Shown here in pieces: positions 16,576-25,887 of a stretch of 64,000 bases of DNA (position 1 is the stretch's first letter; every line of letters begins with the position of its first letter). The notes below the pieces were generated by a model, which saw only the letters and a list, made by a program, of their open reading frames with translations, searched no databases and had not been told where the DNA came from. The stretch lies in the NCBI RefSeq assembly GCF_021442325.1, contig NZ_CP087879.1, forward strand, positions 3,138,017-3,202,016, in the 5' to 3' direction. This DNA comes from Agromyces marinus (lineage in GTDB: Bacteria > Actinomycetota > Actinomycetes > Actinomycetales > Microbacteriaceae). Both the position numbers and the translations under genes were made by a program.

Positions 16576-17293
16576 ACGGGTCCTCGGGTGCCGGGATCGG
16601 CTCGACCGAGGTCGCCTCGATCACCGGGGCCCGGCCCGGCTCCGCGCGTGCGCCGAAGACGCCCGCGACGCTGACCCACTCCCCCTCGGCCAGCCTCGAA
16701 CGCCAACCGGACAGCGACACCTCCACGCCGACCGGTTGCGCGTCGATCGCGCAGTGCGTGATCGCGAACCGGGTCAACACGAACCCGTCCTCGCCCAGTT
16801 CGTCCGACGGCATCGCGAAGCCGATGAGCGCCTCGGGCGGCGCCAGCGCGCCCGGATCCGCGCCCGACGCGACGACCGAGGCCCAGTCGCGCACGGTGAA
16901 CTCCGACGAGTCCGCACCGACCGCGTCGGCGGGGTCGCCTGCGAGCAGGGCGGGAGCGACATCCGTCACCCGGTCTGCGGCGAGCGCCGGCGAGAGCGCG
17001 GCCGGCGGGAGGACGAGCATGCCCACCGCGAGCACTCCGACCGCGGCGAGGCTCGACGCGGCCCTGCGTCCCGAACCGGGCTCGCGTGCGGCGGCCCCCC
17101 GCCCGCGTCGCTCGTCGGTCGCGCAGGCGACCGCCACGAGCACTCCCCCGAGCACGGCCATCACCACGGCGAACGGCACGTGAGCCGGGTGGACGTACAG
17201 GGTCATCCGCCCGGTCGCCGCCAACCACACGATCGAGACCACCCCGATCGCGACGAGTGCGACGCCGCCCCATCGGGCCGCGAACTCACGCAA
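16565..17293 (-). CDS. TIGR03943 family permease partner (YcgQ-like)
   Basis: The product has 242 residues: two N-terminal membrane segments (about 8-27 and 38-58), a third near 80-100, and a C-terminal soluble domain with ITHCAIDAQPVGVEV and GEWVSVAGVFG. This matches the TIGR03943/YcgQ family, which nearly always sits beside a DUF318-type permease, as here. Translation begins at TTG 17293, inside the end of the permease gene (8-base overlap), so it is coupled. In Firmicutes the pair is often linked to zinc control. The biochemical role is not established. Confidence 0.88.
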   Translation of the reverse strand: MREFAARWGGVALVAIGVVSIVWLAATGRMTLYVHPAHVPFAVVMAVLGGVLVAVACATDERRGRGAAAREPGSGRRAASSLAAVGVLAVGMLVLPPAALSPALAADRVTDVAPALLAGDPADAVGADSSEFTVRDWASVVASGADPGALAPPEALIGFAMPSDELGEDGFVLTRFAITHCAIDAQPVGVEVSLSGWRSRLAEGEWVSVAGVFGARAEPGRAPVIEATSVEPIPAPEDPYVR

Positions 17294-18377
17294 GCGCGTT
17301 CACCCCCGCTCCGAGTGCGAAGCACGCGGCGGCGACGACCGCGGTGACCAGTGCGAGCGTGCGGGCCGTGAAGGTCGTGCGCATGAGGGCGAGCATCTTC
17401 ACGTCGATCATCGGGCCGAAGACCAGGAAGGCCACGATGCCGCCGGGCAGGAACGCGCCGGCGAACGGGAGGATGAAGAACGCGTCGACGTTCGAGCAGA
17501 TCGAGACGACGAAGGCGAGCGCCATGAGCACGAGCACCGACAGCAGCGCGTTCTGCCCGAGGTCGACCAGCACGCCGCGCGGCACGGCGACCTGGATCGC
17601 GCCGGCGATCGCGCAGCCGACGACGAGGGCGGGCATGACGGCCCCGGACTCCTCGCGGAACATCCGCCCGGCGCGCGTGAGTCGCGAGGCGGGCGCCCCG
17701 TGATCGTGCCCCGCGGCACCGTGGTCGTGGCCGGTGGCCCCGTGGTCGTGCCCGGTGGCCCCGTGGTCGTGGCCGGATGCCGCGACCCGCTCGGGCACGA
17801 GCATCCGCCGCGGATCGGGGTGCCTCGCGAGCAGCCATCCGACGAGGTTCGCGATCGCGAACCCGCCGATGATGCGCCAGAGCAGGATCCCGTCCTCCCA
17901 CCCGAACACCTGCCACGTCACGACGATGGTCACCGGGTTCAGGATCGGGGCGGCGAGGAGGAAGGTCATCGCCTCGGGCACCGAGAGGCCGCGCATGAGC
18001 AGGCCGCGCGTCATGGGCACGTTGCCGCACTCGCAGACCGGCAGCACGACCCCGAGCAGCGACAGGATCGCCCGCCGCACCGCGGGCCGACGCGGCAGGC
18101 GCGCGAGGATCCGCTCGGTGGGCAGGTACACGCGCACCGCGATGGCCAGCGCGATGCCGAGGATCACGAACGGGATGCTCTCCAGCAGCACGCTCAGCGC
18201 GAGGGTGATCCCGTCCTGCAGGCCGCCCTCGGGGAGCGCAGCGGACTCGGGTGCCAGCACGCGCACCGTGACCAGCGCACCGAGGAGCGCCATCGCGGCG
18301 AGCAGGCCCGGCGCGACGGCCCGGGCTGGGGTGGGTCGCGCCTGCGGGCCGTCGCCGCGTGCGGGTGCGATGGTCAC
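17286..18377 (-). CDS. DUF318/ArsP-like permease with GHDHGA repeats (YcgR-like)
   Basis: The product is a 363-residue permease of about eight membrane segments. The family motifs VLPVCECGNVPMTRGLLMRG and ILNPVTIVVTWQVFGW in the first half and SICSNVDAFFILPFAGAF in the second are clear. The central cytoplasmic or periplasmic loop holds four tandem GHDHGA[T/A/P] heptads (encoded at 17691-17774), a likely metal-binding strip. The GTG at 18377 was chosen because the longer reading overlaps zur. It follows zur by 10 bases. A divalent metal (zinc) is the likely substrate given the operon; export versus import is unknown. Confidence 0.9.
   Translation of the reverse strand: MTIAPARGDGPQARPTPARAVAPGLLAAMALLGALVTVRVLAPESAALPEGGLQDGITLALSVLLESIPFVILGIALAIAVRVYLPTERILARLPRRPAVRRAILSLLGVVLPVCECGNVPMTRGLLMRGLSVPEAMTFLLAAPILNPVTIVVTWQVFGWEDGILLWRIIGGFAIANLVGWLLARHPDPRRMLVPERVAASGHDHGATGHDHGATGHDHGAAGHDHGAPASRLTRAGRMFREESGAVMPALVVGCAIAGAIQVAVPRGVLVDLGQNALLSVLVLMALAFVVSICSNVDAFFILPFAGAFLPGGIVAFLVFGPMIDVKMLALMRTTFTARTLALVTAVVAAACFALGAGVNALA
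17691..17774 (-). repeat. Four 21-base tandem repeats encoding GHDHGA heptads
   Basis: Four consecutive units of seven codons (Gly-His-Asp-His-Gly-Ala-Thr/Ala/Pro) lie inside the permease gene. The high nucleotide identity between units suggests recent duplication or slippage, so copy number may vary between strains. Confidence 0.85.
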
Positions 18378-18387
18378 CGGCGCGTGC

Positions 18388-18780
18388 TCATCCGCCGAGG
18401 CGTGCGCTGCACTCGGCGCAGAAGCCGAACACGTCGACCACGTGCGCCGCACGCGTGAATCCGTGCTCGGCCGCCTGGCGCCCGGCCCACTCCTCGACCT
18501 CGTCCGCGCCGATCTCGACGGTGAGCCCGCACGAGCGGCAGATCAGGTGGTGGTGGTGACCGGTGCTGCACGCCCGGTAGAGCGACTCGCCCTCCGGCGA
18601 CTGCAGCGAGTCGGCGTCGCCGCTCGCGGCGAGGTCGCCGAGGGCGCGGTACACGGTCGCGAGGCCGATGGGCGATCCCCCAGCGTGCAGCGCGGAGTGC
18701 AGCGCCTGCGCGCTGATGAATCCGTCGGTGCCGTCGAGCGCCTCGCGCACCGCCTCGCGCTGCCAGGTGTTCCGTTTCAT
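18388..18780 (-). CDS. zur: Fur family transcriptional regulator, probably Zur
   Basis: This 130-residue Fur family repressor has an N-terminal winged helix (TWQREAVREAL...SAQALHSAL...IGLATVYRALGDLA). The metal-binding core GHHHHLICRSCG and the C-terminal CAECSARLGG supply a structural zinc site with two CxxC pairs. Its place inside the znu operon makes it the zinc regulator Zur rather than Fur. Its ATG overlaps the znuB2 stop by four bases. It should bind zinc and repress at the palindrome at 22407-22423, forming an autoregulatory loop. Confidence 0.93.
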   Translation of the reverse strand: MKRNTWQREAVREALDGTDGFISAQALHSALHAGGSPIGLATVYRALGDLAASGDADSLQSPEGESLYRACSTGHHHHLICRSCGLTVEIGADEVEEWAGRQAAEHGFTRAAHVVDVFGFCAECSARLGG

Positions 18781-19619
18781 GCGATCCGTGCGTCCTCTGC
18801 GGTCTCCACCGGTATGGGGGCTCGCCTCGAGGGTAGCCGCCGCAACTGGGAACCGAGGAGCGCGATGAGCAGGAAGCCGGTCGCCGCGAGCGCGATCGCC
18901 GGGCCCGCCGCGACGGCGGCCGCCCGGGAGACGAGCACCCCGATGACGCCAGAGGCCGCGCCGATCACCGGCGCGGCGAGCAGCACGCCGCGGTAGGTGG
19001 GCACGACCGCCTTCGCCGCTGCCGCCGGCGCGGCGATGAGCGCGATGGCGAGGATCGCCCCGACCGCGGGCAGCGAGCTGACGACGGATGCCGCCGTGAG
19101 GCCGAGCACGAGCACCTCGACGGGCCATTCGCGGAAGCCGGCGGCGCGGAACCCCGCGGGGTCGAAGGTCGAGAACACGATGCGGGGCCCGAAGGCGACC
19201 ACGAGGGCGACGGATGCCACGAGCACGACAGCCGCGAGTGCGATGTCCTGTTCGGTGACGGTCAGGATCGAGCCGACGAGGATCGACTCGGGGTGCACGG
19301 GGAGCCCGGGGATCACCGCCTGCAGGATCGCCCCGGCGGCGAAGCCGCCCGTGAGCACGATCCCGGCCGCGACCTGGGCGCCCTGCCTGCGGACGCGGGC
19401 GATGGCCGCCATGACGGCGACGATGACGACGGATGCCACGGCCGCGCCGAGCGGCACGCTGAACCCGAGTGCCGCGGCGAGGACCGCGCCCGGGTAGGTG
19501 GCGTGCGTGAGCGCCTGCGCGAAGAACGTCCGCCGACGCAGGACGACGAGCGCGCCGACGAAGCCGGACCCGGCGCCGATCACGACGGCGGCGAGCAGGG
19601 CACGTTCGAAGTAGCCCAT
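18777..19619 (-). CDS. znuB: Metal ABC transporter permease 2
   Basis: This 280-residue ABC-3 family permease has about eight hydrophobic segments. Typical motifs are FFAQALTHATYPGAVLAAALG near the N-terminus and FSTFDPAGFRAAGF in the coupling region. It is distinct from, but homologous to, the permease encoded just upstream, so the importer probably has a heterodimeric channel as in MntCD/SitCD. Its ATG overlaps the previous stop (TGATG). Zinc is favoured by the Zur context and histidine-rich binding protein; manganese cannot be excluded. Confidence 0.92.
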   Translation of the reverse strand: MGYFERALLAAVVIGAGSGFVGALVVLRRRTFFAQALTHATYPGAVLAAALGFSVPLGAAVASVVIVAVMAAIARVRRQGAQVAAGIVLTGGFAAGAILQAVIPGLPVHPESILVGSILTVTEQDIALAAVVLVASVALVVAFGPRIVFSTFDPAGFRAAGFREWPVEVLVLGLTAASVVSSLPAVGAILAIALIAAPAAAAKAVVPTYRGVLLAAPVIGAASGVIGVLVSRAAAVAAGPAIALAATGFLLIALLGSQLRRLPSRRAPIPVETAEDARIA

Positions 19620-20494
19620 CAGTGCGCCCCCGCCTTCGCCGTCGCCGCGACGCGGTCGCGGATGAGGCGCGCCGCGAGCATGACGGCGTAGATCCCGACG
19701 AACACGGCCACGACCGTCGCCCCGGCGGGCACGTCGACGCCTGCGCCGACCGAGATGCCGAACCCGACCGCGAGGCCGAGCCAGGCGCTCACGGCACCGA
19801 CGAGCGCGGCGACGGGGAACAGCAGCCAGAGCCGATGCGTCGCGAGCCGCGCTGCGGCGCCCGGGACGATGAGCAGGGCCAGCACGAGCAGCGTGCCGAC
19901 CGTGCTCGCGCCGGCGACGACGACCAGCGCGATGGCGCAGTTGAGCACGAGGTCGAGCACGATGCCGCGGTCGCCCGCGGCGCGGCTGCCGCCCGGGTCG
20001 AACGCTCGGAACACCTGCTGCTTGAGCGTGAGGGCCACGGCCGCCGCGGCCACCAGCGACACGATCACGAGCGGCACGACGTCGCCCGGTGCGATGGTCA
20101 GGACCCGGCCGAACAGCAGCGCCTCGAGCTCGCCCGCGTAGTCGTCGCTGCGCGAGACGACGATCACGCCGACGCTGAAGGTCGCGGTGAGCACGACCGC
20201 GACGGCCGCGTCGGAGGTCACCCCGACGCGCACGAAGAGCGTGAGGAGCACGGCGCCGATGAGCGCGGCGATCGCGGCGCCCGGCACGAGGCCCGCGGTG
20301 CCGCCGACCGCGAGGCCGATCGCGAGTCCGGGGAAGACCGCGTGGGTCAGGCCGTCGCTGACGAACTCGAGTCCGCGCAGGTTCACGAGGACGCCGACGA
20401 TTCCGGCGACGATCGAGAGCACGAGCAGGACGAGCAGCGCACGGCCCATGAACGGCAGTGCGAAGGCGCCGAAGAGCATGTCGCCGACGCTCAT
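19619..20494 (-). CDS. znuB: Metal ABC transporter permease 1
   Basis: This 291-residue ABC-3 permease has about eight membrane segments. It contains [24 protein letters not shown] and the coupling motif [15 protein letters not shown], parallel to the second permease. The start at 20494 ([11 protein letters not shown]) was chosen over ATG 20518, which would add eight unconserved residues. The gene follows znuC by 37 bases. With znuC, znuB2 and znuA it makes a complete zinc-type importer in the cytoplasmic membrane. Confidence 0.91.
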   Translation of the reverse strand: MSVGDMLFGAFALPFMGRALLVLLVLSIVAGIVGVLVNLRGLEFVSDGLTHAVFPGLAIGLAVGGTAGLVPGAAIAALIGAVLLTLFVRVGVTSDAAVAVVLTATFSVGVIVVSRSDDYAGELEALLFGRVLTIAPGDVVPLVIVSLVAAAAVALTLKQQVFRAFDPGGSRAAGDRGIVLDLVLNCAIALVVVAGASTVGTLLVLALLIVPGAAARLATHRLWLLFPVAALVGAVSAWLGLAVGFGISVGAGVDVPAGATVVAVFVGIYAVMLAARLIRDRVAATAKAGAH

Positions 20495-20531
20495 CGCACT
20501 CGTCCGTGCCGCGCGCATGCCGTGGGCGGCA

Positions 20532-21290
20532 TCAATGCCCCTCGTGGTCGGGCACGACGAGCGTGTGCTCGTCGATCTCGACGCCGACGCCCTCGAAGCA
20601 CTCCTGGACGTGCTCGAGCGTGAGCATCTCTTCGACGGGACCGCAGCCGACCTGCCGGCCGTTGAGCAGCAGGACCGTGTCGCAGACCTCGCGCGCCAGC
20701 TCGAGGTCGTGCGTCGAGACGATGATCGCGACGCCGCGGGCCTTGAGCTGCCGGACGGTCTCGAGCAGTGCGTCGCGGTTGGTCTGGTCGAGCCCGTTGA
20801 ACGGCTCGTCGAGCAGCAGGAACGCGGGCTCGGAGGCGAGCGCGCGCGCCAGCAGTCCGCGCTGCCGCTGGCCGCCGGAGAGGTCTCCGAACGGAGTGCG
20901 CGCCCGGTCGGCGAGGCCAACGGTGCCGAGTGCGCCGCGCACGACCTGCCGGTCGTGCCGGCCGGGCCAGCGGAGCAGGCCGAGTCGGCGGTACCTGCCC
21001 TGCATGACGACCTGCTCCAGGCTGATCGGGAAGTCGGGGTCGATCTCCGCGGTCTGCGGCAGGAACCCGATCATGCCGTCAGCGGCATCCGTATCGCCGC
21101 CGATGCGCATCTCCCCATCGACGAGGGGCACGAGCCCGAGGATGCCGCGCAGCAGGGTCGACTTGCCGGCTCCGTTCGGCCCGATGAGCGCGACCGCCTC
21201 GCCGGGCGCGACCTCGAGTCGCACGCCCGAGATGCCGGCGCCGCCCGGGTGGCGGAACGCGGCATCCGCGAGGGCGAGCACGGCGGTCAT
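20532..21290 (-). CDS. znuC: Metal ABC transporter ATP-binding protein
   Basis: The product is a 252-residue ABC ATPase with Walker [10 protein letters not shown] (about 38-46), Q-loop FLPQTAEID, signature [15 protein letters not shown], Walker [14 protein letters not shown] and switch histidine VSTHDLELA. It energises import through the two permeases encoded downstream. The start at 21290 lies 4 bases after the znuA stop. The C-terminal part (about 215-252) includes [23 protein letters not shown], carrying extra histidines. Family call certain; the metal is inferred from the operon. Confidence 0.95.
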   Translation of the reverse strand: MTAVLALADAAFRHPGGAGISGVRLEVAPGEAVALIGPNGAGKSTLLRGILGLVPLVDGEMRIGGDTDAADGMIGFLPQTAEIDPDFPISLEQVVMQGRYRRLGLLRWPGRHDRQVVRGALGTVGLADRARTPFGDLSGGQRQRGLLARALASEPAFLLLDEPFNGLDQTNRDALLETVRQLKARGVAIIVSTHDLELAREVCDTVLLLNGRQVGCGPVEEMLTLEHVQECFEGVGVEIDEHTLVVPDHEGH

Positions 21291-21294
21291 GCCG

Positions 21295-22392
21295 TCATCC
21301 TTGCAGCACGGCCGGGAGCTCGGAAGGCTCGACGCCCCACGACTGCAGGATCAGGCGCGTGTTGTGGATCTGGCTGCCGAGGTAGGTCTCGCCGTCGGTG
21401 CCCGGGCGACCGAGCGAGTCGCCGTAGAGCGCTTCGTCGCCCGCGTACACCTCGACGCCGGCCTCGGCGGCGATGGTCTCGGCGGTCTTGGACGAGATCG
21501 ACGCCTCCGAGAAGACCGCGTGCACGCCCGTCTCCCGGATCCGCTCGACGAGTTCGTCGATCTCGGCGGCGCTCGGCTCGGCGTTGTCGTCGAAGCTCGG
21601 GATCACGCTTCCGACGAAGGTGATGTCGTACGCGTGGAGGAAGTAGGTGTACGCGTCGTGGTTGGTCACGAGCAGGCGCTCGTCGACGGGGACCTGCTCG
21701 ACGTTGGCGGCGATCCACTCGTCGAGCGCGTCGAGCTCGGCGACGTAGTCGGCGGTGTTCGCGTCGACGGCTGCCGCGTCGAGACCGGGGACGTCCGCGA
21801 GCCCCGCGGCGATGTTCAGGGCCATGCGCTCGGCCAGCGCCGGGTCGGTCCAGATGTGGGGGTTCCCGCCGGAGTGGTCGTGCTCCTCGTCGTGGTCGTG
21901 AGCGTGGTCGTCGTGAGCGTGGTCGTCGTGGTCGGACTCCCCCGCCTCCCCGGCTCCGTCTGTGCCGTGGTCGTGATCGTGGTCGTGATCGTGGTGCTCG
22001 GCGTCGGTGGCCTCCAGCTCGATCCCGGTGCTCGCGTCCACGAGCACGCCGTCGAACCCGGACGCGGCGACGGCGTCGTCGAGCCACTCCTCGAGTCCGG
22101 CGCCGTTCACGACGAGCGCGTCGGCGGACCCCAGCGCGAGCAGTTGCGCGGCCGACGGGTCGAACGCGTGCGCGCTCTGGCCCGGTGCGAGCAGGCCGGT
22201 CACCTCGGCGCCGTCCCCCACGATCCGCCCGGCGAAGTCGGCGACCTGGGTCGTCGTCGCGACGATCTGCACGCCGTCGCCGCCGGCGCCGTCGCCGGGG
22301 GCGGCGCATCCGGCGAGCAGGGCGATGGACGACACGGAGAGAGCGAGCGCGGGGATCGTGGCGCGACGGGTCGGAGTGCGGGGCATGTCCAC
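21295..22392 (-). CDS. znuA: Zinc ABC transporter substrate-binding lipoprotein with histidine-rich loop
   Basis: This is a 365-residue cluster A-I metal-binding lipoprotein with lipobox LLAGC (Cys29 from GTG 22392). A long acidic and histidine-rich loop (about 130-185, with DHDHDHDHG and DHAHDDHAHDHDEEHDH) is the classic zinc-scavenging loop of ZnuA. Flanking conserved parts are ATTTQVADFAGRIVG, NPHIWTDPALAE and TNHDAYTYFLHAYDI. The start is either GTG 22392 or ATG 22386. It is the first gene of a seven- or eight-gene metal operon under the Zur-like palindrome. Confidence 0.95.
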   Translation of the reverse strand: MDMPRTPTRRATIPALALSVSSIALLAGCAAPGDGAGGDGVQIVATTTQVADFAGRIVGDGAEVTGLLAPGQSAHAFDPSAAQLLALGSADALVVNGAGLEEWLDDAVAASGFDGVLVDASTGIELEATDAEHHDHDHDHDHGTDGAGEAGESDHDDHAHDDHAHDHDEEHDHSGGNPHIWTDPALAERMALNIAAGLADVPGLDAAAVDANTADYVAELDALDEWIAANVEQVPVDERLLVTNHDAYTYFLHAYDITFVGSVIPSFDDNAEPSAAEIDELVERIRETGVHAVFSEASISSKTAETIAAEAGVEVYAGDEALYGDSLGRPGTDGETYLGSQIHNTRLILQSWGVEPSELPAVLQG

Positions 22393-22400
22393 GAGCGTAC

Positions 22401-22423
22401 GTTTTATTGATAATGATTGTCAA
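22401..22423 (-). promoter_or_regulatory. Zur-box-like palindrome and -10 box upstream of znuA
   Basis: The sequence TTGATAATGATTGTCAA (22407-22423) is a near-perfect 17-base palindrome with one mismatched pair, and closely resembles Fur/Zur boxes (TGATAATNATTATCA-type). On the minus strand TAAAAC follows at 22401-22406, 8 bases before GTG 22392, so the operator overlaps the core promoter and the mRNA is nearly leaderless. Its AT content stands out from its surroundings. Confidence 0.8.
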
Positions 22424-22502
22424 CACCATCTAGGAGACGCCGCGGCGAGACGGACGTCGCTCGCGGAAACAGGGCTATCGCTCGTCGGTCGTCCGTGCGA
22501 GA

Positions 22503-23009
22503 GTGTCAGCCGTGGAAACCGCCACGAGCCCGATAACCCTGCACCCGTTCACCCTCGCCGACGCCGAGCGACTGCTCGGCGGAGACGTCGACCCTCTCGA
22601 CGGCTGGGAGGGCGGATACTCGTTCACCGATGAGCCCGAACTGCTCGCCGAGTACATCCGCGCCGTTCGCGAGGACGGCGACCCGGCCCCCTTCGGCCCC
22701 TATCTCGTGCGCCGGGTCGACGACGACGCCCGCGAAGGCGCCGCCATCGGGGGAGTGAACCTGTTCGGCCCGCCCGACGAGCGGGGTGCCGTCGAGTTCG
22801 CCTTCGGCCTCGTCCCCGCCGCCCGCGGCGAGGGGCTCGCACGCCACGTCGTCGAGGCTGCCCTCGACGTACTCCGCGACGCCGGCGTCTCGACCGCCCG
22901 AGCGGAATGCGAGATCGCGAACCTCCCGGCCCGCCGAACGCTCGAGCAGGCCGGGCTCGTCGAGGTCGCGCGCGTCGACGGCTCGGTCCTGCTCGAAGCG
23001 CGGCTCTAG
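22503..23009 (+). CDS. GNAT family N-acetyltransferase
   Basis: This 168-residue acetyltransferase is of the ribosomal-protein alanine/RimJ-like type. The acetyl-CoA binding region reads EFAFGLVPAARGEGLARHVVEAAL, with the shortened Q/RxxGxG/A motif, and the C-terminal part ANLPARRTLEQAGLVEVARV is typical of GNAT proteins. The N-terminal part (LTLADAERLLGGDVDPLDGWEGGY-like) is less conserved. GTG 22503 or GTG 22512 could be the start. It is divergent from znuA. The substrate is unknown. Confidence 0.85.
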   Translation: MSAVETATSPITLHPFTLADAERLLGGDVDPLDGWEGGYSFTDEPELLAEYIRAVREDGDPAPFGPYLVRRVDDDAREGAAIGGVNLFGPPDERGAVEFAFGLVPAARGEGLARHVVEAALDVLRDAGVSTARAECEIANLPARRTLEQAGLVEVARVDGSVLLEARL

Positions 23010-23055
23010 GCCTCATCGGCGCGGTGAGCCCGACCTGTCGGCGACCACCGCGCTG

Positions 23056-23070
23056 TACGGTGAACGTGTG
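23056..23070 (+). promoter_or_regulatory. Leaderless promoter of the HNH gene
   Basis: TACGGT (23056-23061) lies 6 bases before GTG 23068. This supports the short start and a leaderless mRNA. Confidence 0.6.
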
Positions 23071-23454
23071 CCTCCGCGCCGCAGGTTCCCCGCCACGCGA
23101 TCGGCTGCGGCCGCCGCGCGATATGCGAAGCGACGCAAGCGGCGGCTGGCCGCCGTGGACAACGACCTCACCGACGAGCAGTGGACCGCGCTCCGCGAAG
23201 CCTGGGCCGGCTGTGCCTACTGCCGGGCCGCAGACGTCCCCCTGCAACGCGACTGCATCCAGCCGGTCTCCCGGGGTGGCCGCTACACCTTCGAGAACGT
23301 GGTTCCCGCCTGCGCGTCATGCAACGCCAGCAAGCACAACGGCGAGGTCACGACCTGGATGCGACGCAGGAAGCTCGACGAACGCGCGTTCCTCAGCCGC
23401 CACGCATCGATCCTCGCCGCACTGCGACCGCGCCCGAAGGCCGAGGAGGCCTAG
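23068..23454 (+). CDS. HNH endonuclease domain protein
   Basis: This 128-residue protein is rich in arginine at the N-terminus. The HNH core has two zinc-binding CxxC pairs: CAYC (about residues 50-53) and CASCN (about 88-92). Between them are [21 protein letters not shown] and after them NASKHNGEV. The first histidine of the usual catalytic DH/HH pair is not obvious (DCIQPVS), so catalysis may be weak or altered. Small HNH proteins of this type are common, and many are of unknown function. The stop shares the tetranucleotide CTAG with the opposing E2 stop. Confidence 0.85.
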   Translation: MPPRRRFPATRSAAAAARYAKRRKRRLAAVDNDLTDEQWTALREAWAGCAYCRAADVPLQRDCIQPVSRGGRYTFENVVPACASCNASKHNGEVTTWMRRRKLDERAFLSRHASILAALRPRPKAEEA

Positions 23455-24794
23455 TCGAGCAGCAGCGCCGGCTCCTCGATGATCGCCGCGACATCGGCGA
23501 GGAAGCGGCTCGCGACGTCGCCGTCGACCACGCGGTGGTCGAACGACCCGCCGATGGTCGTCACGTAGCGCGGGCGCACCTCGCCGTCGACGACCCACGG
23601 CTTCTGCTTGATCGTGCCGAGCGCGACGATGGCGACCTCACCGGTGTTCAGGATCGGCGTTCCCGTGTCCATGCCGAACACGCCGATGTTCGTGATGGTG
23701 ATCGTGCCGCCCTGCATCTCGGCGGGCTGGGTGCGTCCCTCGCGCGCGGTGAGCGTCAACTGCTCGAGTGCCGAGGCGAGTTCGACCATCGACATCGCCT
23801 GGGCGTCCTTGACGTTCGGCACGATGAGCCCCCTCGGCGTCGCGGCCGCGACCCCGAGGTTCACGTAGTGCTTGACGATGATCTCGTCGTCGGTCCACTG
23901 CGCGTTGGCGGTGGGGTTGCGCCGTGCCGCCCAGATCATCGCCTTCGCCATGATCAGCAGCGGCGACACCTTCACCCCCGCGAAGTCGGGGCTGCTCTTC
24001 AGCCGCTTGACGAACTCCATCGTGCGGGTCGCGTCGACGTCGACGAAGACCGATACATGCGGCGCGGAGAATGCGCTTCGCACCATGGTCTGCGCGATCG
24101 CCTTCCGCACGCCCTTGACCGGGATCCTCGTCTCTCGATCGGCCGGGAGCTCGGGCGTCTGGATGTTCCGGAACACGCTCGCCTGGCTCGCCTCGCGGAT
24201 CACGTCGTCGCGCGTGACCTCGCCGAGCGGGCCGGTGGGGGAGACCCGGGACAGGTCGACGCCCAGGTCCTTCGCGAGCTTGCGGATCGGCGGCTTCGCG
24301 AGGACGGGCGTCGACTGGGCGGCCGACGCCGGTGCCGCAGCGGCGGCCGACGCGGGCTGCGGGGGAGAGAGGTGCTGGTGCGCGCCACCCTGCCCGGGGT
24401 GGCGGCGGCGGCTTCGCGCCGGGCCGCTGCTGCCGTGCCCGACGAGCACTGCGCCCCCGGTCTCCTCCTCGGCAGCAGGCGCCTCGGCCACTGCCGGCGC
24501 CTCGGCGGGCGCGGGCGCGGGTGCCGCCTCGGGTGAAGACATGCCGGTAGCGGCATCCGTCTGGATCACCAGGATCGGAGTCCCGACGTCGACCGTCCGG
24601 CCCTCCTCGACGAGCAGCTCGCTCACGACGCCCTCGTAGGCGCTCGGAAGCTCCACGAGCGACTTGGCCGTCTCGATCTCGACGAACACCTGGTCGAGGG
24701 CCACGCGATCGCCGGGTGCGACGCGCCACTGCACGATCTCGGCTTCGGTGAGGCCCTCGCCCACGTCGGGCAGCGGGAACCGGATCTCGCTCAT
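23451..24794 (-). CDS. Dihydrolipoamide acyltransferase (E2), 2-oxoacid dehydrogenase complex
   Basis: This 447-residue E2 protein has an N-terminal lipoyl domain (about 1-80) with the lipoylated lysine in [12 protein letters not shown], then an Ala/Pro-rich linker. A peripheral subunit-binding domain ([22 protein letters not shown], about 168-200) and a catalytic domain ending in [13 protein letters not shown] follow. It transfers the acyl group to CoA. The linker contains an unusual basic stretch ([18 protein letters not shown]). It is last in an E1a-E1b-E2 operon; no E3 gene is nearby. Branched-chain oxoacids are the likely substrates. Confidence 0.93.
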   Translation of the reverse strand: MSEIRFPLPDVGEGLTEAEIVQWRVAPGDRVALDQVFVEIETAKSLVELPSAYEGVVSELLVEEGRTVDVGTPILVIQTDAATGMSSPEAAPAPAPAEAPAVAEAPAAEEETGGAVLVGHGSSGPARSRRRHPGQGGAHQHLSPPQPASAAAAAPASAAQSTPVLAKPPIRKLAKDLGVDLSRVSPTGPLGEVTRDDVIREASQASVFRNIQTPELPADRETRIPVKGVRKAIAQTMVRSAFSAPHVSVFVDVDATRTMEFVKRLKSSPDFAGVKVSPLLIMAKAMIWAARRNPTANAQWTDDEIIVKHYVNLGVAAATPRGLIVPNVKDAQAMSMVELASALEQLTLTAREGRTQPAEMQGGTITITNIGVFGMDTGTPILNTGEVAIVALGTIKQKPWVVDGEVRPRYVTTIGGSFDHRVVDGDVASRFLADVAAIIEEPALLLD

Positions 24795-24849
24795 CGTGCT
24801 CCTCGGAATCGGTTGGTGACGGGTGTCGTCGGGGCGCCGCCCCGACAGG

Positions 24850-25887
24850 TCAGTAGGACAGCGAGCGGTCGACGGCCTCGAGCACGCGGTCCGCGCTCGG
24901 CAGGTACTCGCCCTCGAGCGCCGCGGGCGGGAACGGGGTGTCGAACGCCGACACGCGAAGCACGGGCGCCTCGAGCGAGTAGAAGGCGCGCTCGGCCACC
25001 GTGGCGGCGACCTCCGAGCCAACGCTGACGAAGCCGTACGCCTCCTGCGCCACGACCAGCCGTCCCGTGCGCTGCACCGAGTCGACGATCGGATCGAAGT
25101 CGATAGGCGAGATGGAACGCAGGTCGATGACCTCGAGGCTGCGCCCCTCCTCGGCCGCGATGTCGGCGGCCTGGAGCAGCGTCGCCACCATCGCGCCATG
25201 CCCGACCAGGGTGACGTCGTCACCGCGACGCATCACGCGGGTCGAGTGCAACGGCAGGCCCGAGTGGTCGAGATCGACCGGGCCCTTGGGCCAGTACCGG
25301 CTCTTCGGCTCGAAGAACAGCACGGGATCGTTCGAGGCGATCGCCTCCTGGATCATCCAGTACGCATCGTGCGGCGACGACGGGCTCACGACCCGCAGGC
25401 CCGGCGTGTGCGCGAAATACGCCTCGGGGCTCTCCTGGTGGTGCTCGATCGACCCGATGTGCCCGCCGTACGGCACGCGGATCACGACCGGCATGGGCAT
25501 CGTGCCGCGGTGGCGCAGGTTGATGCGGGCCAGCTGGGTCGTGATCTGGTCGAACGCCGGGAAGATGAAGCCGTCGAACTGGATCTCGAGCACAGGGCGG
25601 TACCCGCGCATCGCCAGGCCGATGGCCGTGCCGACGATGCCGGACTCCGCGAGCGGCGAATCGAGCACGCGCCGGTCGCCGAACTCGCCGAGCAGGCCCT
25701 CGGTGACCCGGAACACGCCGCCGAGCGCGCCGATGTCCTCGCCCATGAGCAGGACCTTCGGGTCGTTGCGCAGCGCTTCGCGCAGACCGGCGTTGATCGC
25801 CTTGGCCATCGACATCGTGTGCACGCCGCGGAGCTCGGCGTCCGCGACCGCGTCATCCGCCACCCGGGCGGCCGTCGGTGCCGTCAT
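24850..25887 (-). CDS. 2-oxoacid dehydrogenase E1 component, beta subunit
   Basis: This 345-residue E1 beta subunit shows [22 protein letters not shown], the [20 protein letters not shown] segment, [17 protein letters not shown] and [24 protein letters not shown]. These features are typical of branched-chain (and acetoin/pyruvate-type) heterotetrameric E1 enzymes. With E1 alpha it decarboxylates the oxoacid on thiamine diphosphate and acylates the E2 lipoyl arm. The ATG at 25887 overlaps the E1 alpha stop by four bases. E2 follows after 55 bases. Confidence 0.94.
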   Translation of the reverse strand: MTAPTAARVADDAVADAELRGVHTMSMAKAINAGLREALRNDPKVLLMGEDIGALGGVFRVTEGLLGEFGDRRVLDSPLAESGIVGTAIGLAMRGYRPVLEIQFDGFIFPAFDQITTQLARINLRHRGTMPMPVVIRVPYGGHIGSIEHHQESPEAYFAHTPGLRVVSPSSPHDAYWMIQEAIASNDPVLFFEPKSRYWPKGPVDLDHSGLPLHSTRVMRRGDDVTLVGHGAMVATLLQAADIAAEEGRSLEVIDLRSISPIDFDPIVDSVQRTGRLVVAQEAYGFVSVGSEVAATVAERAFYSLEAPVLRVSAFDTPFPPAALEGEYLPSADRVLEAVDRSLSY

